Origin: Halobacillus salinarum
GTDB taxonomy: Bacteria; Bacillota; Bacilli; Bacillales; Halobacillaceae
Assembly: GCF_022919095.1 (NCBI RefSeq)
Contig: NZ_CP095073.1
Coordinates: 4,165,001-4,229,000 of the forward strand
Direction of reading: 5' to 3'
Length of the DNA stretch: 64,000 nucleotides
Shown here piece by piece: positions 1 through 8,074 of the stretch. Both the position numbers and the translations under genes were made by a program. The notes under the pieces were generated by a model that was not told the origin of the DNA, searched no databases, and saw only the letters and a list, made by a program, of their open reading frames with translations. The first letter of the stretch is position 1, and each line of letters starts with the position of its first letter.

Positions 1-26
1 GCTCTATCCAATTGAGCTACGGGCGC
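1..26 (-). tRNA. tRNA-Arg, 5' part only
   Basis: The reverse complement starts GCGCCCGTAGCTCAATTGG and runs through the D arm, matching the 5' end of the Bacillus tRNA-Arg(ACG) family. The anticodon lies outside the window, so the isoacceptor is inferred. It is the last gene of the minus-strand tRNA cluster. Confidence 0.85.
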
Positions 27-94
27 ATCTCTTTAAGAGCGACATCTATCAATATATCATGTTAATTAATTCAACGCAAGAACTTTTTTTTGGT

Positions 95-181
<87 letters not shown>

Positions 182-216
182 AGATTGCAATATAAGTGCT
201 GATCATGAGATAAAAG

Positions 217-298
217 TGCGGGTGGAGGGACTTGAACCCCCACGCCGTGAAGCACTAGATCCTAAATCTAGCGTGTCTGCCAATTCCACCACACCCGC
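217..298 (-). tRNA. tRNA-Leu (TAG)
   Basis: Second class II leucine tRNA. The anticodon loop TTTAGGA gives TAG. Acceptor GCGGGTG pairs with the CACCCGC end. CCA is not encoded, unlike several neighbours. Confidence 0.95.
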
Positions 299-308
299 AT
301 GTAACTGA

Positions 309-381
309 TGAGCCATGGAGGATTCGAACCTCCGACCCTCTGATTAAAAGTCAGATGCTCTACCAACTGAGCTAATGGCTC
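309..381 (-). tRNA. tRNA-Lys (TTT)
   Basis: Cloverleaf begins GAGCCATTAGCTCAGTTGG. The anticodon loop CTTTTAA gives TTT. CCA is not encoded. Confidence 0.96.
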
Positions 382-476
382 AAAATAACTTAAGATGTGC
401 AACATTTCTGTTTAAAAGCACAAGAAACATCATATAACTTTACCCGATGTTTGTCAAGATTAATCTCAAATAAAAA

Positions 477-551
477 TGGCTGGCCCAGCTGGATTCGAAC
501 CAGCGCATGACGGTACCAAAAACCGTTGCCTTACCGCTTGGCTATGGGCCA
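477..551 (-). tRNA. tRNA-Gln (TTG)
   Basis: Starts with U1 paired to A72 (TGGCCCA/TGGGCCA), as is common for tRNA-Gln. Loop TTTTGGT gives anticodon TTG. CCA is encoded. About 95 bases of AT-rich spacer separate it from tRNA-Lys, the longest gap in the cluster. Confidence 0.95.
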
Positions 552-558
552 ACGTAAA

Positions 559-635
559 TGGCGGTCCGGACGGGACTCGAACCCGCGACCTCCTGCGTGA
601 CAGGCAGGCATTCTAACCAACTGAACTACCGGACC
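559..635 (-). tRNA. tRNA-Asp (GTC)
   Basis: Begins GGTCCGGTAGTTCAGTTGG. Anticodon loop CTGTCAC gives GTC. CCA encoded, discriminator G. Confidence 0.96.
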
Positions 636-653
636 TCATATGTAATTTAAAAG

Positions 654-725
654 TGACCCGTACGGGATTCGAACCCGTGTTACCGCCGTGAAAGGGCGGT
701 GTCTTAACCACTTGACCAACGGGCC
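654..725 (-). tRNA. tRNA-Glu (TTC)
   Basis: Begins GGCCCGTTGGTCAAGTGG. Anticodon loop CTTTCAC gives TTC. CCA is not encoded. Confidence 0.96.
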
Positions 726-749
726 TCGTTAGTCCTTATGAAATAATAA

Positions 750-840
750 TGGCGGAGAAGGAGGGATTTGAACCCTCGCGCCGTTTGCACGACCTACACC
801 CTTAGCAGGGGCGCCTCTTCAGCCACTTGAGTACTTCTCC
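750..840 (-). tRNA. tRNA-Ser (GCT)
   Basis: Long-variable-arm tRNA beginning GGAGAAGTACTCAAGTGG, anticodon GCT, encoded CCA. The Asn-Ser-Glu order at the head of the cluster matches Bacillus tRNA operons. Confidence 0.96.
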
Positions 841-844
841 ATAA

Positions 845-919
845 TGGCTCCACCGGTAGGATTCGAACCTACGACCGATCGGTTAACAGCCGATTGCTCT
901 ACCACTGAGCTACGGTGGA
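845..919 (-). tRNA. tRNA-Asn (GTT)
   Basis: First gene of the minus-strand cluster. Begins TCCACCGTAGCTCAGTGG, loop CTGTTAA gives GTT, CCA encoded. Confidence 0.96.
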
Positions 920-984
920 ATAATACTAGAGAACTTGTATCAAAGCTCTTTCATAACGCGCCGGGACAACCAGCGACGATAAAT

Positions 985-1013
985 ATCTTATAACATTTCA
1001 GCCTTAATGTCAA
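985..1013 (-). promoter_or_regulatory. Sigma-A promoter of the tRNA cluster
   Basis: On the minus strand TTGACA (1008-1013) is followed after 17 bases by TAAGAT (985-990), a near-consensus sigma-A promoter about 65 bases before tRNA-Asn. No other strong promoter separates the nine tRNA genes, so they probably form one transcript. Confidence 0.8.
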
Positions 1014-1107
1014 ACCCTTTTCGCATCAAATTTCATGGCTTTATGTAGCGCGAAAAAAGACATTTTTTAACACGGCTTAACTAATTTAACATGCCCTTAA
1101 TCATTCG

Positions 1108-1569
1108 TCAATGATTAATTTCTTTCTTTAATAATTTCCCCCGGCATTTACCACAGGAATATCGGGACGTGTTCACTTTCCTTTTTCGATAATATTCCTG
1201 ACCGCATTGAGTACATATATAGTAATGCTGAACGGTGTCCGCGTGGGATGGTAATGGTTTGCAAAATCTCGGTGAACCTGTTTCCTTCATTAAGCGTCTG
1301 AAATCTCTATCTCTGTGCTTATATCCTTTCCCCTCAATATGAAGATGATAATGGCAGAGCTCATGCTTAATAATACCAATGAACTCCTCTTGGTCTAATT
1401 CCTTCAAGTACTTCGGGTTTAATTCAATAACCCGCTTCGCAGGGATGTATCGTCCGCCTGTTGTCCGCAAACGGTGATTGAAGACGACTTCATCTTTAAA
1501 GGGTCTTGCAAACACCTCTTCTGATATTTTACACGTCCACTCCTTAAGCTTTTGATTGTTGATCTCCAT
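1108..1569 (-). CDS. SprT-like zinc metalloprotease-fold protein (YdcK family)
   Basis: A 153-residue SprT-family protein. The zinc-metalloprotease motif HELCH is at residues 69-73, and a C-terminal zinc ribbon has CTQC and CGKC pairs (Cys119/122 and 139/142). The length fits the family. The ATG is preceded by AAAGGAACGTGACAA. In B. subtilis the homologue ydcK sits, as here, between tex/cmpA and a tRNA cluster, so gene order supports the call. SprT homologues in eukaryotes (Spartan) act on DNA-protein crosslinks, but the role of the short bacterial form is not established. It is transcribed towards the tRNA genes and divergently from cmpA. Confidence 0.9.
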   Translation of the reverse strand: MEINNQKLKEWTCKISEEVFARPFKDEVVFNHRLRTTGGRYIPAKRVIELNPKYLKELDQEEFIGIIKHELCHYHLHIEGKGYKHRDRDFRRLMKETGSPRFCKPLPSHADTVQHYYICTQCGQEYYRKRKVNTSRYSCGKCRGKLLKKEINH

Positions 1570-1644
1570 TTGTCACGTTCCTTTCGTTCGGTGCATAGTT
1601 TATCATACGCTTTTGTGTTTCAGAAACTAAAAGGAGTGAACGAA

Positions 1645-1755
1645 ATGCCCGGCTGGCTGAAAAAGCAAATCTGCGCTGCTTTTTTTAATAAGGATAAGTA
1701 TCAAATAAAAATGCTGAATCAATGCTGGTATTTTTATCAGCAGCACTTAAAATAA
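1645..1755 (+). CDS. cmpA: Cortex morphogenetic protein CmpA
   Basis: A 36-codon ORF beginning MPGWLKKQ and containing YQIKMLNQCWYF, the core of the CmpA family (37 residues in B. subtilis as I recall it). The start is set by AAGGAG at 1631-1636, eight bases before the ATG; the longer reading frame upstream has no ribosome site and would run into the divergent sprT-like gene. In B. subtilis CmpA is a sporulation protein that helps the adaptor SpoIVA/ClpXP checkpoint couple coat and cortex assembly. Its place between ydcK and tex is conserved. Expression in the mother cell is expected from the family; I could not point to a clear sigma-E promoter. Confidence 0.9.
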   Translation: MPGWLKKQICAAFFNKDKYQIKMLNQCWYFYQQHLK

Positions 1756-1787
1756 ACTATACCCGGAAGGAATCCCTCCGAGTATAG
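1746..1787 (-). terminator. Terminator of tex
   Basis: The inverted repeat CTATAC...GTATAG with an inner CGGA..TCCG stem spans 1757-1787, just beyond the tex stop. On the minus strand it is followed by TTTATTTTAAG. The hairpin could also slow transcription coming from cmpA. Confidence 0.75.
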
Positions 1788-1793
1788 CCACTA

Positions 1794-3962
1794 TTATTGA
1801 GGCAGCATCGTTAATGCGATGCGCTGTTTTTGTGTGTCTACGTTCTCAACCCATACCGTCACAACGTCACCTACGGACACCACGTCCATCGGATGCTTAA
1901 CAAATTTATTTGACAATTTGGAAATATGGACAAGCCCGTCCTGTTTAACTCCTATATCAACAAAGACTCCAAAATCAACCACATTTCTGACTGTTCCTTC
2001 AAGCTCCATCCCTTGCTCCAAATCTTCCATTGAGAGTACGTTGGTTTTTAACAGCGGCTTAGGGAGATCATCACGAGGGTCTCTTCCCGGCTGAGTGAGT
2101 GACTTGATAATATCCTCCAGCGTCGGTCTCCCGATTTCCAATTCCTCTGCCGTTCTGGATAAATCCAGAGCTTGAAGCTGTTCCTGCATTTCCTTGCTTC
2201 CTAATTGATCAGTACTCAGATTTACCATAGCTAAGAGCTTTCTTGTAGCCTGATAGCTTTCCGGGTGAATGGATGTCCGGTCTAAAGGCTCTTCCCCATC
2301 TAAAATCCGCAGAAACCCTACACCTTGCTCAAACGTTTTAGCTCCTAGTCTCGGTATATTCTTTAATTCCTTACGCAAGGAGAATTTTCCGATTTCATCA
2401 CGCTTCTTTACGATGTTATTTGCTACTGATTTGCTCAATCCGGAGACATATTGCAGCAGCGAGGATGACGCTGTATTTACATTTACCCCTACTTGGTTCA
2501 CAGCTGTTTCTACGACAAAGGTCAGCGATTCATTCAGCTTCTTTTGGGTAACGTCATGCTGATACTGACCCACGCCGATTGATTTAGGATCAATCTTTAC
2601 AAGTTCCGCAAGAGGATCCTGCACTCGTCTTGCAATCGATACGGCACTTCGCTCTTCTACTTGAAAATCAGGGAATTCTTCCCTTGCAAGCTTGGATGCA
2701 GAGTACACGCTTGCTCCAGCTTCGTTCACTATCATATAGGAAACATCCAGATTGTACTTTTGAATCATATCCGCAACAAACTGCTCAGTTTCACGCGAAG
2801 CTGTCCCGTTTCCAATCGCCATTAACTCAATGGGATACTGCTCGATAAACGAAAGAATCTGTTTCTCCGCACCCGCTTTATCATTTTTAGGTGGAGTCGG
2901 ATACATGACTGCAATATCGAGTACTTTTCCGGTTTCATCAATTACTGCCAGTTTACAGCCTGTTCTGAACGCAGGGTCAATTCCCAGCACTACTTTCCCC
3001 TTCAAAGGCGGCTGCAGTAAGAGGCTGCGCAAGTTGCTGGAAAAAACATCAATCGCCTGTTCTTCGGCCATTTCCGAAAGAGAACTTCGAATTTCTCTTT
3101 CAACCGAAGGCTGGATCAATCGTTTATAGCTATCCTGAATGGCTTCCATTAATATGTCACGGACAGTGCCATTAGTGGAACGACGCAGCACCTGTTTTTC
3201 TAAATATTGAACGATCGTTTCTTCTGGCGGGTGGACCGTTACTTTGAGTACGTCTTCTTTTTCGCCTCTGTTTAATGCTAAAATCCTATGGGAAACGATA
3301 GAACGCACAGGCTCTTGAAACTCATAATACATCTCAAAGATGCCTTTCTCATCCTCATCAGCGTTTTTATCCTTTGATTCAATCGTTCCTTTTTGAAATG
3401 TCTGCTTTCGGATTTGATCACGGAAAGCAGGCTCATCAGAAATCCACTCCGCTATAATATCGTTTACGCCCTGGGTAATTTCCTCCAGGGTATGTAACTC
3501 ATGTTCCTCCGACAAATAAGACTCAGCTTCCTGCTCATAATTAAATGTTTCCTGTTTCCATACAAGCTCAGCCAGGGGCTCAAGACCTTTTTCCTTAGCA
3601 ATGGTTGCTTTCGTTCTTCGCTTCTGTTTATAAGGACGGTATAAGTCTTCTACTTTCTGTAGCTGATCCGCCGCTTCAATATCCTTTCGCAATTCATCTG
3701 TGAGTTTGCCTTGTTCATCAATTAAGCGAATCACTTCTTCTTTGCGCTGTGATAAATTCTGGACATAATTCCATTGATCTTCTATGGATTTGATTTGCAC
3801 CTCATCCAGCCCGCCTGTCATTTCTTTACGATACCTGGCAATAAAAGGAACGGTATTCCCTTCACCAAGCATGTGAATGACTTGGGACACCGGTTGCTTA
3901 CCAATCCCGGTCTGCTTCGTAACTAGGGCAAGCAAATCATCATTCAATTGTAAGTCGCTCAC
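1794..3962 (-). CDS. tex: Tex family RNA-binding transcription accessory protein
   Basis: A 722-residue Tex protein (YdcI in B. subtilis). It has the N-terminal Tex helical region (about 1-190), a YqgF/RNase H-like domain with the VVLGIDPAFRTGCK signature (about 320-450), a helix-hairpin-helix region with SSSLLQYVSGL and LGAKTFEQGVGFLRI (about 490-590), and a C-terminal S1 domain with VDFGVFVDIG (about 645-720). The chosen start is GTG at 3962 behind AAAGGAGG with six bases of spacing; the ATG ten codons upstream has no ribosome site. Tex binds nucleic acid and affects transcription and elongation; its exact role in Bacillus is unclear. It is flanked by terminators on both sides, so it is probably monocistronic. 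Confidence 0.95.
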   Translation of the reverse strand: MSDLQLNDDLLALVTKQTGIGKQPVSQVIHMLGEGNTVPFIARYRKEMTGGLDEVQIKSIEDQWNYVQNLSQRKEEVIRLIDEQGKLTDELRKDIEAADQLQKVEDLYRPYKQKRRTKATIAKEKGLEPLAELVWKQETFNYEQEAESYLSEEHELHTLEEITQGVNDIIAEWISDEPAFRDQIRKQTFQKGTIESKDKNADEDEKGIFEMYYEFQEPVRSIVSHRILALNRGEKEDVLKVTVHPPEETIVQYLEKQVLRRSTNGTVRDILMEAIQDSYKRLIQPSVEREIRSSLSEMAEEQAIDVFSSNLRSLLLQPPLKGKVVLGIDPAFRTGCKLAVIDETGKVLDIAVMYPTPPKNDKAGAEKQILSFIEQYPIELMAIGNGTASRETEQFVADMIQKYNLDVSYMIVNEAGASVYSASKLAREEFPDFQVEERSAVSIARRVQDPLAELVKIDPKSIGVGQYQHDVTQKKLNESLTFVVETAVNQVGVNVNTASSSLLQYVSGLSKSVANNIVKKRDEIGKFSLRKELKNIPRLGAKTFEQGVGFLRILDGEEPLDRTSIHPESYQATRKLLAMVNLSTDQLGSKEMQEQLQALDLSRTAEELEIGRPTLEDIIKSLTQPGRDPRDDLPKPLLKTNVLSMEDLEQGMELEGTVRNVVDFGVFVDIGVKQDGLVHISKLSNKFVKHPMDVVSVGDVVTVWVENVDTQKQRIALTMLPQ

Positions 3963-4020
3963 GAAATTCCTCCTTTTAACTACGGTCTCCATTGTATCAA
4001 ATTCTTTAATGATTTACCTA

Positions 4021-4070
4021 TAAATAAAGGCCTCACTCCTTCCTGCGGGAAGAAATAAGGCCTTTATTTA
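4021..4070 (-). terminator. Terminator of the sigB operon
   Basis: The 13-base arms TAAATAAAGGCCT (4021-4033) and AGGCCTTTATTTA (4058-4070) form a long stem that overlaps the rsbX stop codon. A T-rich 3' arm follows on the minus strand. It separates rsbX from tex. Confidence 0.8.
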
Positions 4071-4660
4071 TACTCCATAGCAATCAGTGTGGTATCGTCA
4101 TCACGCGTCCCGCCATAGAGATCTTTATATCGTTGTGTGATTTTATTAATATCTTGTGTGATGGTGTCGCGAACAGATAGATTACGCTCATTTACCCCGT
4201 CTGAAAACATTAAAAAAATCATCCCCGAATGGACAACTCCTCGTGAGACTTTTAATTTTCTTGGGAACCCAGCCAGATAACCGGCTAATGGAATATTTCT
4301 TGTCCTGGTTCCATCTTTATTCACAATAATAACACCAATGTTCCCTATCGAAGAGTAAGAATAGGTTTTTGTATTCAAATCAATGCGAAGGACACCTAAG
4401 ACAACGCCTCGTTTGCCTGTTAACGATTCGTTGCATTTACGTACCAAAGCTTCTACTTCCAAATTCGGATATTCTTCCATAACTTCCATGACAGCTTTAG
4501 ATGATTCACTTGCTAATTCCCCGCTGCCAAGACCATCAGCCAGAGCACAAATAAAGGCATCTTCTGTTTCATTGTAGTAATAACTATCTCCACAGTAATA
4601 ATTGCCTTTTTTGGGCTCTTGGTATACAGAAATCGTTACATGCTTGGAATCCTCTTCCAC
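4064..4660 (-). CDS. rsbX: Phosphoserine phosphatase RsbX
   Basis: A 198-residue PP2C-type (SpoIIE-like) phosphatase. The metal-binding motifs ALADGLGSG and FSDGVNE and the C-terminal RDDDTTLI are present. In B. subtilis RsbX removes phosphate from RsbS and RsbR and so resets the stressosome after stress. It is the last gene of the operon: the GTG start (TAGTG) overlaps the sigB stop by one base, with GAGGTG upstream inside sigB, indicating translational coupling. Length and position match rsbX of other Bacillaceae, so confidence is high. Confidence 0.95.
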   Translation of the reverse strand: MEEDSKHVTISVYQEPKKGNYYCGDSYYYNETEDAFICALADGLGSGELASESSKAVMEVMEEYPNLEVEALVRKCNESLTGKRGVVLGVLRIDLNTKTYSYSSIGNIGVIIVNKDGTRTRNIPLAGYLAGFPRKLKVSRGVVHSGMIFLMFSDGVNERNLSVRDTITQDINKITQRYKDLYGGTRDDDTTLIAMEYK

Positions 4661-5439
4661 TAGAACACCTCAACTGATTCAGACTGCAGAGCTTCCCTCA
4701 GCTTTCTCAATGCACGCCTTTGCAGACGGGAAACATGCATTTGTGATATTCCCAGTCTCTCTCCCGTATCTTTTTGGCTCAAATTCTCAAAATACGTACA
4801 TTGCAGAATTTCCTGCTCACGTTCACTGAGGATCGGCAGGACTTTTTCAAGAAGCATGCGCTGATCAATATGATTGTACCCATCTTCCTTATTACCGATT
4901 AAGTCAAGAATGGTCACCGTACTTCCATCAGAATCCGCCTCAATTTTACGATCCACTGAAAGGGCTTTGTAGCTCTTACCCATTTCCATCGTTTCCAGAA
5001 CATCTTCTTCAGAGACGCCTAAATGATCAGCAATTTCTATAACGGAAGGTGACCTCTGAAGGGTATTCGTCAGCTCCTCTGCCGCTTTTTTTATTTTTGG
5101 TCCAAGCTCTTTGATTCGCCTTGGAACATGAACACTCCAGGTTTTATCACGGATGAACCGTTTAATCTCACCAATAATCGTGGGTATGGCAAACGATTCG
5201 AAGGATTTGCCATACTCAGGGTCATAACGACGAATAGCAGCCAATAACCCGAGCATTCCTACTTGGACTAAATCTTCGTGTATAGTGCTGTTCTTAGAAT
5301 ATTTGCGCGCAATAGATTCTACGAGATCGTTGTAAACGAGAACTATTTTTTCTTGGACTTCTTCGTCCCGCGGGTTTTCTTGTAAATGCTGGATCCATTC
5401 GTATACTTCGTCGTTATGATGATGAGATCTGGTCGCCAT
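4660..5439 (-). CDS. sigB: RNA polymerase sigma factor SigB
   Basis: A 259-residue group 3 sigma factor of the SigB/SigF/SigG family. Region 2 includes EDLVQVGMLGLLAAIRRYDP and PTIIGEIKRFIRD; region 3 has VHVPRRIKELGP; region 4 ends with the helix-turn-helix LGISQMHVSRLQRRAL. SigB directs the general stress regulon. It overlaps rsbW by 26 bases, as in B. subtilis, which ties the translation of sigma factor and anti-sigma factor together. Sigma-B-like promoters recognised elsewhere in this window (rsbV, BCCT transporter, glutaredoxin and others) are its likely targets. Confidence 0.97.
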   Translation of the reverse strand: MATRSHHHNDEVYEWIQHLQENPRDEEVQEKIVLVYNDLVESIARKYSKNSTIHEDLVQVGMLGLLAAIRRYDPEYGKSFESFAIPTIIGEIKRFIRDKTWSVHVPRRIKELGPKIKKAAEELTNTLQRSPSVIEIADHLGVSEEDVLETMEMGKSYKALSVDRKIEADSDGSTVTILDLIGNKEDGYNHIDQRMLLEKVLPILSEREQEILQCTYFENLSQKDTGERLGISQMHVSRLQRRALRKLREALQSESVEVF

Positions 5440-5887
5440 CCTGACCCACCTCAGTTTCGCTTAGATATTTTGTCATTAATACAATGACTCCATATTTACT
5501 GTTGATCTCGACTTTATCCATTAGCGCATCAATCAGGAACAGCCCAAACCCACCTTCACGAAGTTCTTTTATATCATCATTCTGCTTATACGGCCCGATA
5601 TCTTCTTTGATTTCTCCTAAGTCAAAACTGCCGCCGTGGTCCGCTACCATCACTTCTAAACGGTCTTCATATATGCCGAATCCAATAGTAATCTCGCCTT
5701 CGCCCGTTTCCTTGTAGGCATGCTTTACACCATTGGTAATTGCCTCTGAAATAGCTACCTTTAAGTCCTCAATATCTTCGTAGGAAAAGCCCATGCGATT
5801 AGCAATCCCGGAAGTGCTCAAACGAACAACTCCCACATATTCAGCCTTAGCAGGGACCTTTACTTCAACAAAATCAAATGGTTCCAT
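5414..5887 (-). CDS. rsbW: Anti-sigma-B factor and serine kinase RsbW
   Basis: A 157-residue GHKL-fold kinase. The N box is EAITNGVKHA, and the ATP-lid motifs VADHGGSFD and GGFGLFLI are visible. RsbW binds SigB and holds it inactive; when the ATP level is normal it also phosphorylates RsbV so that RsbV cannot compete. It starts three bases after the rsbV stop and overlaps sigB by 26 bases. Family, length and order are all as expected. Confidence 0.97.
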   Translation of the reverse strand: MEPFDFVEVKVPAKAEYVGVVRLSTSGIANRMGFSYEDIEDLKVAISEAITNGVKHAYKETGEGEITIGFGIYEDRLEVMVADHGGSFDLGEIKEDIGPYKQNDDIKELREGGFGLFLIDALMDKVEINSKYGVIVLMTKYLSETEVGQDGDQISSS

Positions 5888-5889
5888 GA

Positions 5890-6219
5890 TTACATCCCAC
5901 CTCGTACCGTAGAGTCGATGTTCATAATTTCTGTCAGGCCGGTAATCTTAAACAACCGATATACGCGTTCCTGCATTTGCACAAGCTTCAACTCCGTATC
6001 ATGTTCCTTCGTGGACTTAAGCGCACTAATAAACACTCCAAGTCCAGTTGAGTCCATATAATTAACCTCTTGCAGATCGACTTCCACGGTTTGTCCATCT
6101 TCTTTAGTTAGTGGCAGCAAAGCTTCTTTTAATTTAGGAGCCGTAAATGCATCTACTTCTCCTGCGAGTGAAACATAAGCGGTGTTTTCTTTATTTGTAA
6201 CATCAATCGTTAAATTCAT
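5890..6219 (-). CDS. rsbV: Anti-anti-sigma factor RsbV
   Basis: A 109-residue STAS-domain protein. The phosphorylated serine is Ser57 in the motif MDSTGLGVF. Unphosphorylated RsbV binds RsbW and frees SigB; RsbU dephosphorylates it under stress. The ATG has AGGAGG upstream. It is the first gene of the rsbV-rsbW-sigB-rsbX sub-operon, which has its own sigma-B promoter at 6262-6287. Confidence 0.97.
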   Translation of the reverse strand: MNLTIDVTNKENTAYVSLAGEVDAFTAPKLKEALLPLTKEDGQTVEVDLQEVNYMDSTGLGVFISALKSTKEHDTELKLVQMQERVYRLFKITGLTEIMNIDSTVRGGM

Positions 6220-6261
6220 TCTATACAGCCTCCTGTTAAATTAAAGTCGATCAAAAGAGGA

Positions 6262-6287
6262 GTTCCCGCTATACACAAAAGTTAAAC
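6262..6287 (-). promoter_or_regulatory. Internal sigma-B promoter before rsbV
   Basis: On the minus strand GTTTAA (6282-6287) is followed after 14 bases by GGGAAC (6262-6267), close to the B. subtilis sigma-B consensus GTTTAA-N13-15-GGGWAW. The -35 box overlaps the TAA stop of rsbU. B. subtilis has a sigma-B promoter at the same place, which gives positive feedback on sigB. Confidence 0.85.
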
Positions 6288-7292
6288 ATTTCTTCTCAGG
6301 ATGATGAGTGTAAAGTCATCTCTCAGCTGAAAATCCTGCAGGCGCTCAAAATACTTATACACTTGTTCTACAATCTCCTGAGCAGGCAGATGCGTGTACT
6401 TGTTTATGACATGAAGAATCTCTTCCTGTTCAATAAAGCGGTCACCCTGCCGGCATTCTGTTACTCCATCGGTAAGCAGAATAATCATATCCCCTTTTTC
6501 AACTTTTCGTTGATATTCTGTATAAGAGGCTTCAGAAGAAACACCCAGTACTAGGCCGGAAGCTTCAATTTCTTCGTATTCATCCTTGTCCTTATGGTAA
6601 TAAAAACCAGGCTCGTGCCCGGCGGATGAATAGTAGAATGTATGATCCTTTGTATCATAGAGGCCATAAAACATCGTAATGAACATGCTCGCATCGACAT
6701 TCCGCTCAACCACGCGGTTCAAGCTTCCTAAGATGACACCTGGGTCCATACGCAGTTCAGGAAAACTATCCATCGAATATTTAATCATAGACATACATAA
6801 GGCAGCAGGAACGCCTTTACCGATAACATCGGCTATAGCGACACCAAGGGCCCCCTCGCTGTCTTGGACAAAGTGATGGTAATCACCGTTCATCTGCTTG
6901 GCAGGTACGCTGATGGCTCCGACTTCCACTTCCTCCATCTCTGGTTTTTTAGTGGACAATAACGTTTTTTGCATATTTGCAGCGACGGATATTTCTGATT
7001 TTAATTCCAGTTGTTTTTCACGCAGAGATTGATATTCCTGATAAGCTAAACCATAGGAAATCATTGTCTCCAGGAGAAAATTTAAAGAAGATTGAATATA
7101 CTCAGGCATATCCGGGTATAGCTCTTGTAAAGACTGGATATGAACATTAATAATTTCCTCTGGGGAGATGTTATGCTGCATGGAATGCTTACTGAATTGC
7201 TCGGCTTGATAAAGAGCTTGTTCATCTTTAGTTTGGATATATTCTTGAAGCAGTTCTTTATAGTTTTCCAAATCAAGCTTTAATGTACTCAT
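6282..7292 (-). CDS. rsbU: RsbV phosphatase RsbU
   Basis: A 336-residue protein with an N-terminal RsbT-binding helical domain (about 1-85), a short coiled linker, and a C-terminal PP2C/SpoIIE phosphatase domain (about 110-335) with DYHHFVQ, IADVIGKGVPAALCM and LLTDGVTE. RsbT released from the stressosome activates it, after which it dephosphorylates RsbV. It is 12 bases downstream of rsbT. Its stop codon lies in the -35 element of the internal sigma-B promoter. Confidence 0.96.
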   Translation of the reverse strand: MSTLKLDLENYKELLQEYIQTKDEQALYQAEQFSKHSMQHNISPEEIINVHIQSLQELYPDMPEYIQSSLNFLLETMISYGLAYQEYQSLREKQLELKSEISVAANMQKTLLSTKKPEMEEVEVGAISVPAKQMNGDYHHFVQDSEGALGVAIADVIGKGVPAALCMSMIKYSMDSFPELRMDPGVILGSLNRVVERNVDASMFITMFYGLYDTKDHTFYYSSAGHEPGFYYHKDKDEYEEIEASGLVLGVSSEASYTEYQRKVEKGDMIILLTDGVTECRQGDRFIEQEEILHVINKYTHLPAQEIVEQVYKYFERLQDFQLRDDFTLIILRRNV

Positions 7293-7304
7293 CGTTAACC
7301 TCCT

Positions 7305-7706
7305 CTAACGGAGCCATTTAATTACTTTTATTTCTGTACCTTTGCCTTCTTCAGAATGAATATCAAATTCATCCATCAGGCGCTTGACACCAGGCAGTCC
7401 TGCTCCGAGTCCCCCTGAAGTGGAGTAGCCGTCTTCCATAACCTGGCTTAATTCCTTAATCCCTGGTCCATTATCCATAGCGATAATGCTCATTCCTTTA
7501 TGGTTGACTTCTTCTATCACTTCGAAACAGATTTTACCAGTTCCGGCATATAAGTAAATATTTCTGGCCAGTTCGGAGATTGCCGTAGCAATACGCGCTT
7601 GATCTACCGTGCCAAAGCCTGTTTTTCTGGCGACATCACGGCCCAGCTGTCTCGCTCCGACAATGTCCCACTCCTTTTTGATATTGACACAGGATTGGAA
7701 GTCCAT
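7305..7706 (-). CDS. rsbT: Stressosome switch kinase RsbT
   Basis: A 133-residue GHKL kinase with the N box AISELARNIYLYA and the motifs MDNGPGI and GLGAGLPGV. RsbT is bound by RsbR/RsbS in the stressosome; on environmental stress it phosphorylates both, leaves, and turns on RsbU. It starts two bases after the rsbS stop. The length is typical. Confidence 0.97.
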   Translation of the reverse strand: MDFQSCVNIKKEWDIVGARQLGRDVARKTGFGTVDQARIATAISELARNIYLYAGTGKICFEVIEEVNHKGMSIIAMDNGPGIKELSQVMEDGYSTSGGLGAGLPGVKRLMDEFDIHSEEGKGTEIKVIKWLR

Positions 7707-7708
7707 AC

Positions 7709-8074
7709 CTACTCCTCCAATTCCTGACGAAGTTTAATCAATCCTTGTTCTAAATCTAACGCAGTAGGGACATCCTGCAGATGTATTCCTAAATCAATCA
7801 GCGTCATGGCCACAGCTGGCTGAATGCCGGTGAGCACGACCTTCGCTCCCATCAAGTCGGACATCGTCACAACGTCACCTAGTACTTTGGCAATGAACGA
7901 GTCGATGATGTCAACTGAAGTCAAGTCGATGACTACACCTGTTGAGCCGCTTTCGTGGATTTTTCGCAGAAGATCTTCTTGAAATTGAATGGCGGTTTGA
8001 TCGTCGAGGTCGATTTGTATGGAAATGAGTAAATAATTGTGCAGTTTTAAAATTGGTATTCTCACAGTATTCAC
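7709..8074 (-). CDS. rsbS: Stressosome antagonist RsbS
   Basis: A 121-residue STAS protein. The RsbT target serine is Ser59 in [11 protein letters not shown], the same number as in B. subtilis. RsbS forms the core of the stressosome with RsbR paralogues. Its start overlaps the rsbR stop by four bases (8071-8074). Confidence 0.97.
   Translation of the reverse strand: MNTVRIPILKLHNYLLISIQIDLDDQTAIQFQEDLLRKIHESGSTGVVIDLTSVDIIDSFIAKVLGDVVTMSDLMGAKVVLTGIQPAVAMTLIDLGIHLQDVPTALDLEQGLIKLRQELEE

Noticed and set aside
3963-3992. Longer tex start at an upstream ATG
   Set aside because: AAAGGAGG is placed correctly for the GTG at 3962 and lies inside the coding part of the longer form.
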